Part shown: piece by piece, positions 1 to 10,849 of the stretch
Layout: every line of letters begins with the position of its first letter
How positions within the stretch are numbered: position 1 is the first letter of the stretch
Source: Turritopsis dohrnii
Lineage: Eukaryota > Cnidaria > Hydrozoa > Anthoathecata > Oceaniidae
NCBI GenBank assembly: GCA_027922465.2
Contig: BQMF02000068.1
Location: forward strand, 496,001-560,000
Length of the DNA: 64,000 bases
Reading direction: 5' to 3'
The notes under the pieces: model-generated
The model's database searches: none
The model's input: only the letters and a program-made list of their open reading frames with translations
Told to the model about the DNA's origin: nothing
Position numbers and translations under genes: made by a program

Positions 1-172
1 AGGCTACTTGGAATACTTATAGTAGGACTTCACAGCTCAGCGAGTACAGGACATAGAACCGCAGTTATGGCTATCATCTTACTAAAAGCATGGTTTCTTG
101 AGTGGGGATTCCCGCACCAAAACTGCTGAGTCATCTTTTCATGTGACTCTTATCATCGCACATTATCTTTAA

Positions 173-450
173 GTGTGTTTTATTAAAACAAACATGGCTG
201 AATCTTTGAAAAACATTATCAACAAGAAAAGATCACGCCATGGGGACGAAAACGAAACAAAAATTTTGGTTACAAAATTGGCAGAAGAACACACTCAGGA
301 GAGGCTTAAGTCATGCACCAGAAAGAAAGCAATAGTGCAGAATAGTTATGTTTTTGAAAGCAAATGGATACGAAGATCGAGATAAGGATAGCTATAAAAC
401 TAGAATGCACATGCTAACAACAGCCTACAGGAATTATAAAGATTGAGAAG
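173..450 (+). pseudogene. Degenerate Myb/SANT-like DNA-binding ORF (remnant)
   Basis: A 70-codon ORF (173-385) reads as a charged start followed by GDENETKILVTKLAEEHTQE, like helix 1 of a Myb/SANT-like or MADF domain (an acidic E-E-T run followed by L--L--E). The expected later block (a short L--AYRNYKD helix) appears at about 400-447 in another frame, so the domain is split by a frameshift or stop. Such domains usually come from Harbinger-associated genes or their domesticated relatives. No flanking terminal repeats were recognised. This is pattern recognition only and the call is weak. Confidence 0.3.
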
Positions 451-775
451 TATTAGCACAGTTACTGCACCAAAGCTCCTTCGCTATGATGAGATTGGGC
501 AAGTGATGGCGGATAATTAGTATTTTGTTTTCGTATATACTACCTCACTTGATCACATATGTAATTAAACGCATTTTTGTTCATCCTAACGTTGGACAAC
601 CAATCTGTCCAATATTTTGACATACCCTCCCTCCAAAAACTCTGATTGCGTGATTTCAACAATATCAAACGGTTAATTGTGGCATATTCTAACATCAATG
701 CATTAAGCAAATAAAAAAAGGAATTTTTTCTTCTTCTACGACGCCTAATATATAATCATATTTTTGCCCCCGCAG

Positions 776-866
776 CGAGCGTAAGCGAGCGTAAGCATAG
801 TAGTTTCACAGTAGTAGTAGTAGTAGTAGTACATAGTAGTAGTAAGCATAGCATAGTAGTTTCACG
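776..866. repeat. AGT-type trinucleotide microsatellite with short duplicated flanks
   Basis: Runs of AGT repeats at about 811-845 are bordered by direct copies of GTAAGCGAGC and of AAGCATAGTAGTTTCAC. It is a simple-sequence tract with slippage-like local duplication. No coding or RNA function is visible. Confidence 0.75.
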
Positions 867-1299
867 AGAGATAGGCGAATGTCAGTTTCCGATTTTGTTC
901 TTCATCTTCATCATCATCATCCTCCAACTTTCATGTTGACGTTACACGGTGGTATTATTACCTGACTTTGCTTTTTTTCCTTGTCAAAGCATGACACCGT
1001 AGGTGGGAGACAGAATGTTTATTTTCCTAATTTATTATTATATTATACTATGTTATTTAGGAAGTTCGTATGCTAAAATTGCTTAGACATTTTTCATATT
1101 ACTTTTGTGTTGTTTTTGTGAAGTGAACGACAAGTATTTTAAAGCACAGCTTCAAATCTGGAATTTTGTCCACCATTTTTGTATATGTTTTAGCTCTAAA
1201 TCGTTCATTCAATAAATTTTATTCAATGCACTGATTTTTGGCGGATCTTGCCTTAAAAAGATTTTAATTGGAGAACGAAAGAAAAGTGACCAATTTTTT

Positions 1300-1301
<2 letters not shown>

Positions 1302-1334
<33 letters not shown>
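1302..1334. repeat. Homopolymeric G tract (33 G)
   Basis: An uninterrupted run of 33 G sits in otherwise AT-rich DNA. It could form G-quadruplex structure. Its length is prone to polymerase and sequencing error, so the exact count is unreliable. A second tract of 35 G lies at 49460-49494. Confidence 0.9.
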
Positions 1335-1335
<1 letters not shown>

Positions 1336-1352
1336 GACTAAAGATTTTAATT

Positions 1353-1440
1353 GGATTTCTGTGTATGCAAGAAAGCCTACAAATTGTCGTTCTTCGTGTT
1401 TTTCTTCTTTCTGTCCTCCAAAGATCATGATCAATAAAAC
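1353..1440 (+). mobile_element. Solo or truncated Helentron-like 5' end
   Basis: GGATTTCTGTGTATGCAAGA followed by AAGCC and a T-rich stretch is the same left end found four times at 52022-52210 and at 34525. No matching right end (hairpin plus CTTG) was found downstream, so this is a solo or truncated end. It begins 18 bases after the G tract. Confidence 0.5.
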
Positions 1441-2199
1441 ATTTTTATATTTTTTTCTTGTTTTTTTTTCTGTAAACTTTGGCTATTTTTTGTTTCGAAT
1501 CAAAGTTTGAAACGCAGATTTCTAAGGATTTTTCGCTTTAATTTTTTTTTTTTTTGAAAAAGTTTTTTTTTTCTTTTGACTCTTACTACGTATCCATGGT
1601 TTTAGTTCACACATTTCTTTTGTTTGTAGCAAATACTTTCTGATGTTACTTGTTAAGCCTTATTTACACTTTTTGAAAGGTATATTAGCATCAGTGTGAC
1701 ATATGGCTAAGATATAACAAAAAGTAACAAGACTTTGTTTGTTTTTGTTTCCGTTGTATAAGCTTGCAATGTATAGCTTGCTGCGTGTACAAATTGGAAT
1801 GCTTGAGCGCGGGGGCATTTTTAGCTAAAGCTACATGCTAGTTATATTTCTTGTTTTCGTCATTTTACAGTATAGTTATAAGAACACCAGTTTGTTCTTT
1901 TTAAAAAAAAATACGAGAAATCTTCTTCAGTATGAAACTGGTGTGAACGCGTGTATTTAAAACTGGATTTAAATCAAAACAAGACGACTTGGAAGTCGAA
2001 AATTTCGCTATATTGCATTCTCACAATTCTAACAAATATATATAATCTCATGAGATACAATAGTTGATAACGGTAGCAGAATTTCAACTCGTAATTATAC
2101 AAAACAAATAGATAAAAACTTATTCGTCTCAAATTTGGCTTAAAGTCTTCAGGACGGTGTCACAATTACACAAATCTACCCTCAACAATTATAAAACAT

Positions 2200-2590
2200 T
2201 CTCACTATAGCATTGCCGAATTGCTCAATTTCGGCCAAATTTGACAAAATGACTGTCAAATTCGAAATCAGCACCTTTCAATTGTGCATTGTGCAAAATT
2301 TTGTGAAAATTGGAGAACTTTCATAGTTTGGTCTAAATTTGGCCCGAATTGCCCAATTTTAACCAAATTTGACAAAATGACTGTCAAATTCGAAATCAGC
2401 ACCTTTCAATTGTGCTTTGTGCAAAATTTTATGAAAATTGGAGAACTTTTATAATTTTGTCCAATTTTGGCCAAATTTGACAAAATGACTGTCAAATTCG
2501 AAATCAGCACCTTTCAATTGTGCTTTGTGCAAATTTTTATGAAAATTGGAGAACTTTCATAATTTGGTCCAAATTAGCCCGTTAGTCAGC
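2200..2590 (+). repeat. Tandem repeat, about 110-128 bp unit, three copies
   Basis: The block GACAAAATGACTGTCAAATT recurs at about 2243, 2371 and 2479, each time followed by a copy of ATCAGCACCTTTCAATTGTG and a stretch containing AAAATTGGAGAACTTT. Related copies lie at 19440-19720 (same strand, about two units) and 10595-10705 (opposite strand, one unit). This is a dispersed repeat family with internal tandem units and no recognisable coding. The stretch 386-2199 holds only simple repeats and the solo element end. Confidence 0.8.
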
Positions 2591-3201
2591 CTGAAAGTCA
2601 GCCTGCAAAATATTTTACTGCTAAGGTCAACCTCGAACCCAGGGTCTCTTGTCTTTTCAATATACGGATTTGCCGCCATTTGTTGCTAAGGTGTGTGCGG
2701 ACATGGCTTTTATATGCAATTATTTACTTTAGTGAGATCGTCCAAAATGTCACGGAAATAGAACGACGATACCAATACTTCGCTATACTAGCGAAATTAA
2801 CAAGGGGTATTATTAGATGTTTTAAACCTTCGGGCTAAACGTCTCAGGGACACACTGTACAAATAGAAGGAACGCGTCTAATTTGTTGCACTCAAACGAA
2901 AATAACTTCGTGTATTTTCAAAAGTCTTTTATTTAATAATAACGGGTCGTAATACTCTTACATGTAGGAATGTCAAACATACAACCGTTGAAAAGAAACT
3001 AGCAGTAAACAGAACACTATATATATATAACTACAGCGTTTTTACGTTCATTATGTACAGTAACAGTAGTATTAACTGTACCAGATGCGAAAGCTTCCCT
3101 GGGAGGAAACGTACTCTTGGAACCATGCAGTTATTGGCTCGCCAAGTATACGAGAAAAACACTAGTAATAAATTGTTTAGTAGAAATATTTTCTAAATTA
3201 A

Positions 3202-3560
3202 GGGACTGTTCATATGGCGGCGGGCTGTCCCGGTTGATTGGGCTGGCTCGGCTAGGCGGGCTGATTTTTATCCCGTGTTCATATGACAATTTTCATCCTG
3301 CTCAACCGGGATAGAACTTGTTTACATCACGTGACCTCGCATTCTTTGTGCGGGAATCGATGAAATCCAACCCGCCTCACCGGGATGGAGTGTTCATATG
3401 TACAATATTCATCCCGCCTAGCCGAAATCTCGGTAAAAACAAGCGAGATCTCGGCAAGGCGGGCTGGCTCGCTTGTCATATGAACATATTTTATGCGAGA
3501 TCTCACCTAACTGAGCCAGTCCGATCAACCGGGACAGCCCGCCTCCATATGAACAGCCCC
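3202..3560. mobile_element. MITE with long terminal inverted repeats and TAA target duplication (Harbinger-like)
   Basis: The ends are inverted copies of GGG(A/G)CTGTTCATATGG extending inward for roughly 55 bp through CGGGCTGTCCCGGTTGAT. TAA lies directly outside both ends (3199-3201 and 3561-3563). A 3-bp TWA duplication is the signature of PIF/Harbinger insertion. The 359-bp element has no transposase; short reading frames inside it are by-products of its GC-rich repeats. Confidence 0.8.
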
Positions 3561-3989
3561 TAATACAATGTTGTATTTAGTTGATGAATATATAAAGAAT
3601 AACTGTTGTTCTGATTAGATTTACTGGGTGGGTGGGTGGTAAGTCAGGGGTAATAACGAGGTGTGCTTAACTGTTTGAATTGGCTGTTTTTATACAGTGT
3701 GTTTCATAATGTTGAAAATGGAAATTTTAAAGCTGTTTTTTTAAATGAATATACCGAAATTCAAAATAATTTTTACATCAATGGAAAGCCATTTTCAATC
3801 TCTCGGCATAGTCATAAGAAAAGAGATAGTCTGGCCACTCAAAGCGTGTTATTGTTTTTGCTATTGTTCGCTACTCTTAACTGGAGCTCAGTCTTCTTCG
3901 TGCATAGATTTTAAAAAATGGCGCATTTCGCGTGAACATGTGTGTGTAATTTGGATTTTGTGTTGAAGATATCTCAGAAGATTATCAAC

Positions 3990-6162
3990 ATGCCTGGTGA
4001 TAACTGTTAAGTATAAGGGAATTTCAATTTTTAAAGTTCCATCTGGTAATGGAGAGTTTGAAACCGAATGGAGAAATAAACTCATAAATATCATTACGAA
4101 AGACAGGGTTATTGATGAATCGCTAAAAAGACAGATCAATAAAAGAAGTTTATTTATATGTCAACGTCATTTTACTAAGGATTCTTATGCAACTCACGAT
4201 AACAAACGTACTTTAAACCCAATGGCCATCCCAACTCTAAATCTGCCAGTTAAAAGTATTCCTACATCATCATGCATCACCACCTCTCATCCTCGTGATT
4301 CTGCCTTACGAATTCACCATAAAAAAGAAGAATTTTTGTCCGATGTAGCCAATATAACCAAAGAGAAGGAGTGTTACAAATCATTTTTGGAATTTTCCTC
4401 AAGGTTAGAAAAATTGAAAATCCCTGATTGGCAAATAAGTTATCAAGAGGAGAATGCAGTATCTATTTGCTATTTTGATTCTATTCACATGGTACCCAAG
4501 TATGAATTACATATCACAGAAAATTTAAGTTATGCCATTCGAGTCCTGTTATGGAGTATTTCGTCAGTGCATCCATTGTACACAGCTAATCAATCATCAC
4601 TAAAGAATGTTTATTTATCGCAATTGCTAAACTTCATAAAAAGTTACAAAATATGCCCTGGTTTATCGAGTGAGTTAAATGGTAGTTGTATTGAGCATGC
4701 TGTTCCAAAGTTATTTTCTGCTAATGTAAGCCATAGTCATCCTCTTCACCAAACCAAATGGTACAGATCTTCATCTTGCTTGATGTTAATTGATAGTCAA
4801 CTTGAAAAGTGCAATGCCTGTACTTCTGCTGAATCTAAAGAAAAGTTAAGCTTGAAAAGGAAAAGATCCAATTTAACTGTACCAGCAAAACTAAAAGCAC
4901 CAATTTCTCTCACATCTCCTGAGAGAGTAAAGCTTACTCTTCAAAATTACAGATTAGAAAACAAGCAGCTGAGGGATGAAATAAATAAATTGCAACTTGA
5001 AATCAAGTCAAAGTCTCTGGAAGTAGATAGAAATCTTGGTGATGATCTTATTAAAATTATGGCTGGGGCTGACAAGAAGTCTATCAATCCTTTCATGAAA
5101 ATGTTTTGGGAAGAACAACAAAAATACCTATCATCATCAAAAACAGGTGTCCGATATCACCCAATGGTAATTCGGTATTGCTTAGGATTGGCTGCTAAGT
5201 CTCCAGCTATGTATGATGAAATACGATATGATGAAAAGACAAATAGTGGTTTCCTCATTCTTCCAAGTCGAAGACGCCTAAGAGATTACAAAAACTACAT
5301 TCGTCCTAAACACGGTTTCAATGAAAAGGTGGTTCAAGAGCTTTGTGACATTGTCAGTAAATTTGAATCCATTGAGAAATATGGCATCATTCTCATGGAT
5401 GAGATGAAAGTCCAAGAAAATCTAGTGTGGGACAAACATACAAATGACTTGATTGGTTATGTTGACTTGGGTGACACCGAACTTAATTATGCTACATTGA
5501 AAAAGACAGATGAAATTGCTTCACATGTGTTAGTTTTCTTGGTTAGGAGTATTGTCAATCCATTAAAGTTTTCATTTGCAAATTTTGCAACAACCACTGC
5601 TGATTCTGTACAGTTATTCACTTTGTTTTGGAAAGCAGTCAGCATTCTTGAAGAGAATGTAGGAATTAAAGTTGTTGGGGTGACTAGTGATGGTGCTTCA
5701 TCAAATCGCAAAATGTATCGGATGCATTTACACATGAATCAACATGAAGATGGTCCTGATGCTGGTGTTGTTTACCGTACCTTGAATGTTATGGCTGAAG
5801 AAGAGAGATATATTTATTTCATCTCTGATCCACCTCACTTAATCAAAACAGCTCGCGAGGGTTATGAGGGTTTGAAAATTACTGTCCATTCTACTGTTGA
5901 ACTCATTCAGTTTTTGCTTCAATCAGGCATTCCATATGTCTTAACTGAAAGACTTTGTCAGGACCCACTTGAAAACTATTTTGGTCGTCAGAGGGCAATG
6001 GGTCACCGCAAAGACAATCCAACACTTCGTGATTTTGGTTACAATGATAACACTATACGTACCACAAAACTCTTTAGGTCAATTGCCGGTAACTGTGAAA
6101 GTAATTCCCAATTTGCTAAGCTTGATGTTGAGACTGTGCCTTGTCGTACTAGAACAAAATAG
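3990..6162 (+). pseudogene. P-element / THAP9-type transposase, N-terminally broken and internally deleted
   Basis: The open frame runs 3997-6162 (721 codons). Residues about 5-65 are the C-terminal half of a THAP zinc finger (EWRNKL, then CQRHF). An ATG at 3990 starts MPGDNC and then hits a stop, so the first zinc ligands seem lost to a small deletion and frameshift. Residues about 308-345 form a Leu/Lys/Glu coiled coil. The catalytic RNase H-like fold shows LMDEMKVQ (about 468), TSDGASSN (about 563), DPPHLIKTA (about 610) and the terminal DPLENYFGRQR (about 655), followed by the usual short C-terminus. The segment between DPPHLIK and YEGLKITVHS is much shorter than in THAP9/P transposases, implying an in-frame internal deletion. 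It is probably inactive. The stop lies 8 bp before an inverted repeat shared with the convergent gene. Confidence 0.85.
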
Positions 6163-6169
6163 GTTATTG

Positions 6170-6704
6170 CAAGAAAGTCCCGGACAGTGACTATAATCCT
6201 GTCAAAACAGCTATTTTTATAGCTACAAATGTTAAAAAACATTAGAATTGGCAATATGGTTATGTTTTATCTCAAGAAAGAAATACGAAATATTATTGGT
6301 TTTTTTTAAATTGATAATCATTTAATTTCGGATTTATAACAGATGATAAAGTACTTTCAGGAATTTTTTTCAATTGAATAGCATTAACTCAGATTTGTAG
6401 AATTGTGAGAAATTCGCTCTTAAAATAAGTATTGTCAATGAAGACATTGAGAACTTTTGTATATAACTTCTGAAATTTTTGTGTGCAATTGGGAAGATAA
6501 ATAAAAATAAAATAAAATAAAATAAATTTCAGAAATTAGTTAGAAATATTTCCCTTACCTTTATAGTCATATTTGAATTCTTGTAATTTTCCTTTGATTG
6601 GTGATAAAATAATGATTGGTGACCAAATAATGTTTTTTATTTAATGTGTGGCTTTAAAAAAAGCCTTTTTGACAGGATTAAAGTCACTGTCCGGGACTTT
6701 CTTG
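6170..6704. mobile_element. Inverted-repeat segment between two convergent ORFs (probable MITE)
   Basis: The left arm 6170-6206 (CAAGAAAGTCCCGGACAGTG, then ACTATAATCCTGTC) is repeated inverted at 6668-6704 with one or two mismatches, and weaker similarity extends both arms to about 60 bp. The interior is AT-rich with an (AAAAT)n run near 6500. The arms begin 8 bp after the transposase stop and 5 bp after the zinc-finger ORF stop. No target duplication is evident. It may be a MITE, or a structural part of a two-gene transposon. Confidence 0.55.
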
Positions 6705-6708
6705 GTCA

Positions 6709-8705
6709 TCAGTGCATTTGTTCACTACTCAAAGCTTTCTTGATTTCTGTACGAAGTGATCTTGATTTCTTCCTTTTGGATTTAATGTAGTGCTCTTCTC
6801 TTTTGTCTCTAACTAATGAAAACGTCCTTACACGAATATAAAGGGTTATGAGATACTCCAATAAATTAAGACTGACCTCCTTACTAACTTTTTCAGAAGC
6901 TTCAGTACGTAACTTATTGAAATTTAACAAGACAGTTGTGGTTTCCAGGAGTTCACCCACCATTTTGTTACTGTCAATTTTTCTTTGACAACCAGCAGTC
7001 GACTGACGGAAAGTGGATTCGACAGTAGCAAAAATTGAGTATACAGTATTTGTAACACTCCATAAGCCTCCTCTATCTTTTGCTTTGGTCAAATGATCTT
7101 CTTTTTCGTCGTTCATTACACTTTTACCAGCAAGTAGAATACTTAAACTTTGTTGACCAAGCATACTTCTAGTCAACTGTGACCTGCAGATACGACGATA
7201 TACTGTTCCAAAAACATAACCACACAAATACTTTATTATATCTTTTTCTTTGTTAGAAAAAGAAATGTCCTTAAATTCGACACTGCTATCTTTGACTGAT
7301 GAGCCAGTCAAATGTGCAACAACATAATTTGCTGTTTCAAACCCAAGAATTCTGGAAGATCTATTGGACAAATTTTTAAAAGTATTCTCTTTAGTCGATA
7401 CACAATTATAAAACAATGGATAAAGCTTTTCAATGTCACCATTAAATCCACCAATCACATCGCGAACAAATTGGTAAGAGCATACAGCATCTTCGTTAGA
7501 AACCAAATAAGATGAAAATTCTTGTCGTGTTTTCTCAGCATTTGTCAGAAGCAAGTTTTGTTGCACTTTGTTGCATAAACTGCTTGAAACGTAATGGATG
7601 AAGAATTTCCTCAGGTGATTTCTCTTTTGAGTGATCACTTAAGGTGTGAGTAAGGGAAAAAATCAATGACTTTCCTGAAAAAAATTTTTTTGCACAACAG
7701 GATGAAAGGAACTCTGAATTTTCCAATGGTGAAAATATTTTGTCAGGAAGTGGCTGGGAAGTCTGTTTATTTTCCAAAAGCGTTGTATTAGCGGCTCATT
7801 TGTGTACATTAAAGATCATGAAAATATAATACATGTTGATCATGTTGCGTATTGATCCTTTTGTTTCAAAATTCTGTTTCATAAATAATTAATTAGTTCA
7901 CGCAATAAAGAAAAATCTTTGAAGCTCTTTTTTCAGTGTTCATTTTTCGTGTCAGAGCCACTTATGTTTGATGTTCCATTTACAAAACTAAAAAAGCTCT
8001 GACAGTGAGACTTGGCTTACTGAAAAGCTGAAGGGTAGATCTAAAAACGGTTTTTTTTTTATCTTTTTAATTTGAACAGAATATGAGTTATAGTCTTGAA
8101 AGCAAAAAAAATGAAAACAGAAAACGATACTTTTGAGAAATTGAAAATAACTCTGAAAATAATTTGTTTGAGTAAAAAAAGAAAAAACCGTTTTTTACTC
8201 TATCTCTTGTGATTACAAAAGTGTAAAAAACATAAGTTAAACTTAACTCGTTTTGTAAATGGAGCTACGTTTTTACAACAAGGTTCATTTTCTTTGACTC
8301 GTTCTAAAATCTTACATTTTTAGTTTACCTTAAAATTTTTAACATGGGCTTTTAGAGATGTAAATAAGCTTTCCAAAAATGTATCATACTTGATATAAAC
8401 ATATTCCTGTCAAAGGAATTAATTAAAAAACAAAAACACGTTTTTTTCCCTTACTCACACCTTAAGGGTGAAGATTCTTGATGCTTAGCACGAACATGTC
8501 TTGAAAGGCCTGTTTTGGTCTTACAACGTTTATCACAGTAAGTACAAGAAAACTGAACAGCAGTGCATTCCAAGTTACTATCAGCGAATACATTAACCAG
8601 TTGAGATTCAAATTCGGCATCATTTTCAAATATATCGTCGTCGATAGCTTCGATTACAGCATCTAAATCACCACCTTGAAGGAATTCCTCTCCGATCGCA
8701 GCCAT
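6709..8705 (-). pseudogene. C2H2 zinc-finger protein, interrupted by a TTAA-flanked insertion and a frameshift
   Basis: The start is taken at the ATG at 8705 (MAAIGEEFLQGG), because upstream codons fall inside the neighbouring Harbinger repeat. The first part has an acidic stretch, then a C2H2 finger CTYCDKRC...GLSRHVRAKH (C-x2-C-x12-H-x4-H). At 8462 the frame enters a 0.8-kb insertion. If the insertion and one TTAA copy are ignored, the same frame continues from about 7638 to a stop at 7535. The rest of the protein lies in another frame (to 6709), with a domain around YLCGYVFGTVYRRI, so there is also a frameshift near 7535-7600. Similar finger-plus-long-tail proteins occur as multicopy, transposon-like families in cnidarians and sponges. 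I do not know its function; a partner gene for the facing P-like transposase is possible. Confidence 0.55.
7643..8461. mobile_element. piggyBac-like MITE with TTAA target duplication
   Basis: Both ends read GGTGTGAGTAAGGGAAAAA in inverted orientation (7643 inward, 8461 inward), and each is flanked by TTAA (7639-7642 and 8462-8465). TTAA duplication is the hallmark of piggyBac (Kolobok elements share it). The 819-bp interior is AT-rich with no transposase. It sits inside the coding exon of the C2H2 gene, and the surrounding reading frame is restored when it and one TTAA are ignored, which marks it as a late insertion. Confidence 0.8.
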
Positions 8706-8741
8706 TTTGGAAAATAGAGTGCATGCACGCTCGGGCCGTAA

Positions 8742-9498
8742 AGGCTGATTTCCATACAGCAACATTTTGCGCTATAGCTCAAAAAGCTCCAGAGATTTTT
8801 GCGCACGAGCGGAACTCATTTCCATTTGCAGCATAGAGCGCGTGTAAAATATGAAAAAGTCAAAACAAATATGGCGAATATTTATAAAAGATTGTTTATG
8901 CTGAAAAATTTGAAATTATCAGTTTTAATTATATTATGGCGTCGCCGTAGACAACGAGAAAAACTTACAATCAAAAGAAAACGAATGTGAGTTAGAAAAT
9001 TGTTTTTAGAAAGAAAATCAAAAGGATTATTTCATGTTCTAGTAAAAGATTTGATGTTATTTGATCATGAGTATTTTTTCAAGTCGTTTCGAGCGATTCC
9101 TGCTAGGTTTGAGCAGGCCCTAAATTGGATAGCACCGTACATTACCAAATCGTCCAAATTGCTTTTCATCATTTTGAGTTTCTACCTGGTTGGCAGCCTT
9201 TTTTTGGTCATAGAATCTCAACAGAGAAGAAAATCTGTCTTCATTGGCAGCCATCTTGAGTATTTTTAAAAATATACAGCGTGGGGATGATGTAATTATT
9301 ATCCGATTCTCAAATCTGATTGGCTCATTTTCTGTGGCGACAAAAATCGCGTAGAAAAAGTAGAATGAATTCAACTTTTGAAAAAAGCTCCTGAGCTTAA
9401 AAATATCTCTGAGTCAGCGGTAATTTTTGTTTAGTGCGCATGAATCTCTGGAGCTTTTTGAGCTATAGCGCAAAATGTTGCTGTATGGAAACCAGCCT
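8742..9498 (+). mobile_element. PIF/Harbinger-derived element with transposase N-terminal fragment, TAA target duplication
   Basis: The terminal repeats begin AGGCTG(A/G)TTTCCATACAGC and extend past 50 bp inward; TAA flanks both ends (8739-8741, 9499-9501). Inside, two adjacent frames (8799-8990, then 9000-9170) encode an Arg/Lys-rich stretch followed by LMLFDHEYFFKSFR, the start of Harbinger transposases. The catalytic core is absent. A sister element lies at 48193-48923. The left end lies 37 bp upstream of the C2H2 gene start, so it probably overlaps or displaced that promoter. Confidence 0.8.
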
Positions 9499-9501
9499 TA
9501 A

Positions 9502-10594
9502 GAAGAAAACAAACATAATCCGAAAAACAATTCTGTTGTGACTATGCTCTCGGCTAGTATATTTTTGTGAAAAATGAAAAAATGTCTTGGAAAAATGTAA
9601 TTAAATTTGTTGAAGTGTGTGACGTAATTTAAATGCTATACCTAAGGGATGTTATTAACTAATTGCTACATGAAATAAACGCATTTACAACTTTCCTTGA
9701 AGAACATAAATAAGATCTTTTGAGGTTAAGGAAGTGTAAAAAACAAGCAGAAGTCCAGTTATAGCTGTAATTTAAACGTTCTTACAAAACAAAACAAGAC
9801 TGATGAAAATGGTGATGTTTTTAGTTTTTCTTATTTGAAACAACATGAAAATATCAAGAAAAAGTTACATTGGATTTTGAAGTTTTCTGGCGAAATTGTT
9901 TTAAAAAGTTATTATGATTTAGCCATACTCAATCATATGGTCTGTTCATATATCAATGGACAAACAAATGCGGATCTGCTCTGATCCACCATGTTTATGT
10001 CCGTATTTGTTTAATCATCACTTTAATAACCTTAATAACCGAAAAAACATACCTTAGCCACAAAAAGGATATTTCAACCAGTGAGTCGTGCTATGTTAAA
10101 AATACAACGTAAACAAAAACATTTCTTGTTTATATTTACAACGGGTGATCTTTTTTGCATTTCTCGCCTATTTGTTTTTAAACTTTTGAAGTGATATAAG
10201 GGTGTGATATAAGGCGTTGTATAAGACGTGATCATCCCCAGTGTACACAAAGATGTCTGAGAAAAAGTATTTGATACATCTCTTTGAAAAGTTCGAATGA
10301 CGCCGCTCAGTGATCACAATGTGGAAGTCTTGCTGAGTCGATTGAACGATGTCTGTAAAAGATGTCGTGTGAGATGTATTGTATGATGATGTCTTCTACG
10401 ACTTTTAGTGAGGCGTTTAATGTGATGTTAGGGACGGATAGGACGTCTTGTGCGATGTCCCCAAAGAGGTATCCCAACGCGCACAAAGACGTCGCGAAAT
10501 GGGAATCTTGAAAGGTGCGACACCTCTCTACTATTGTTTCCGTGATCTTCGACGTCATAGAAATCTGAAAATTACTGTTTAGTCGTCGTAACGA
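9502..10594. other. No gene recognised
   Basis: AT-rich sequence without a credible exon. An 83-codon minus-strand frame at 10307-10558 lies in a zone rich in GATGT/ACATC words and has no recognisable domain, so I treat it as chance. A single inverted copy of the 110-128 bp dispersed repeat follows at about 10595-10705. Confidence 0.5.
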
Positions 10595-10849
10595 TGTACC
10601 AGCTCACTAATTTTCATAAAAATCTGCACAAAGCACTTTTAAAAGATGTTGATTTTGAATTTGACGGTCATTTTGTTAGATTTGACCAAAATGTGGCAAT
10701 TCCGCAATGCTGTATTTTTGAGACTAGACATGTATCGTTGTGTTACGTCCTGAAGTCTTCAAGTGAAGTGGCTTCTTGTTATTTTTAGAAGCACCAGTGT
10801 TTTCATTGACTGTATCAACTGTTCAATATCAAGAAGGAACAATTCGTTT

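Noticed and set aside
3117..3563. Two short plus-strand frames
   Set aside because: Both overlap the GC-rich terminal repeats of the TAA-flanked MITE and look like by-products.
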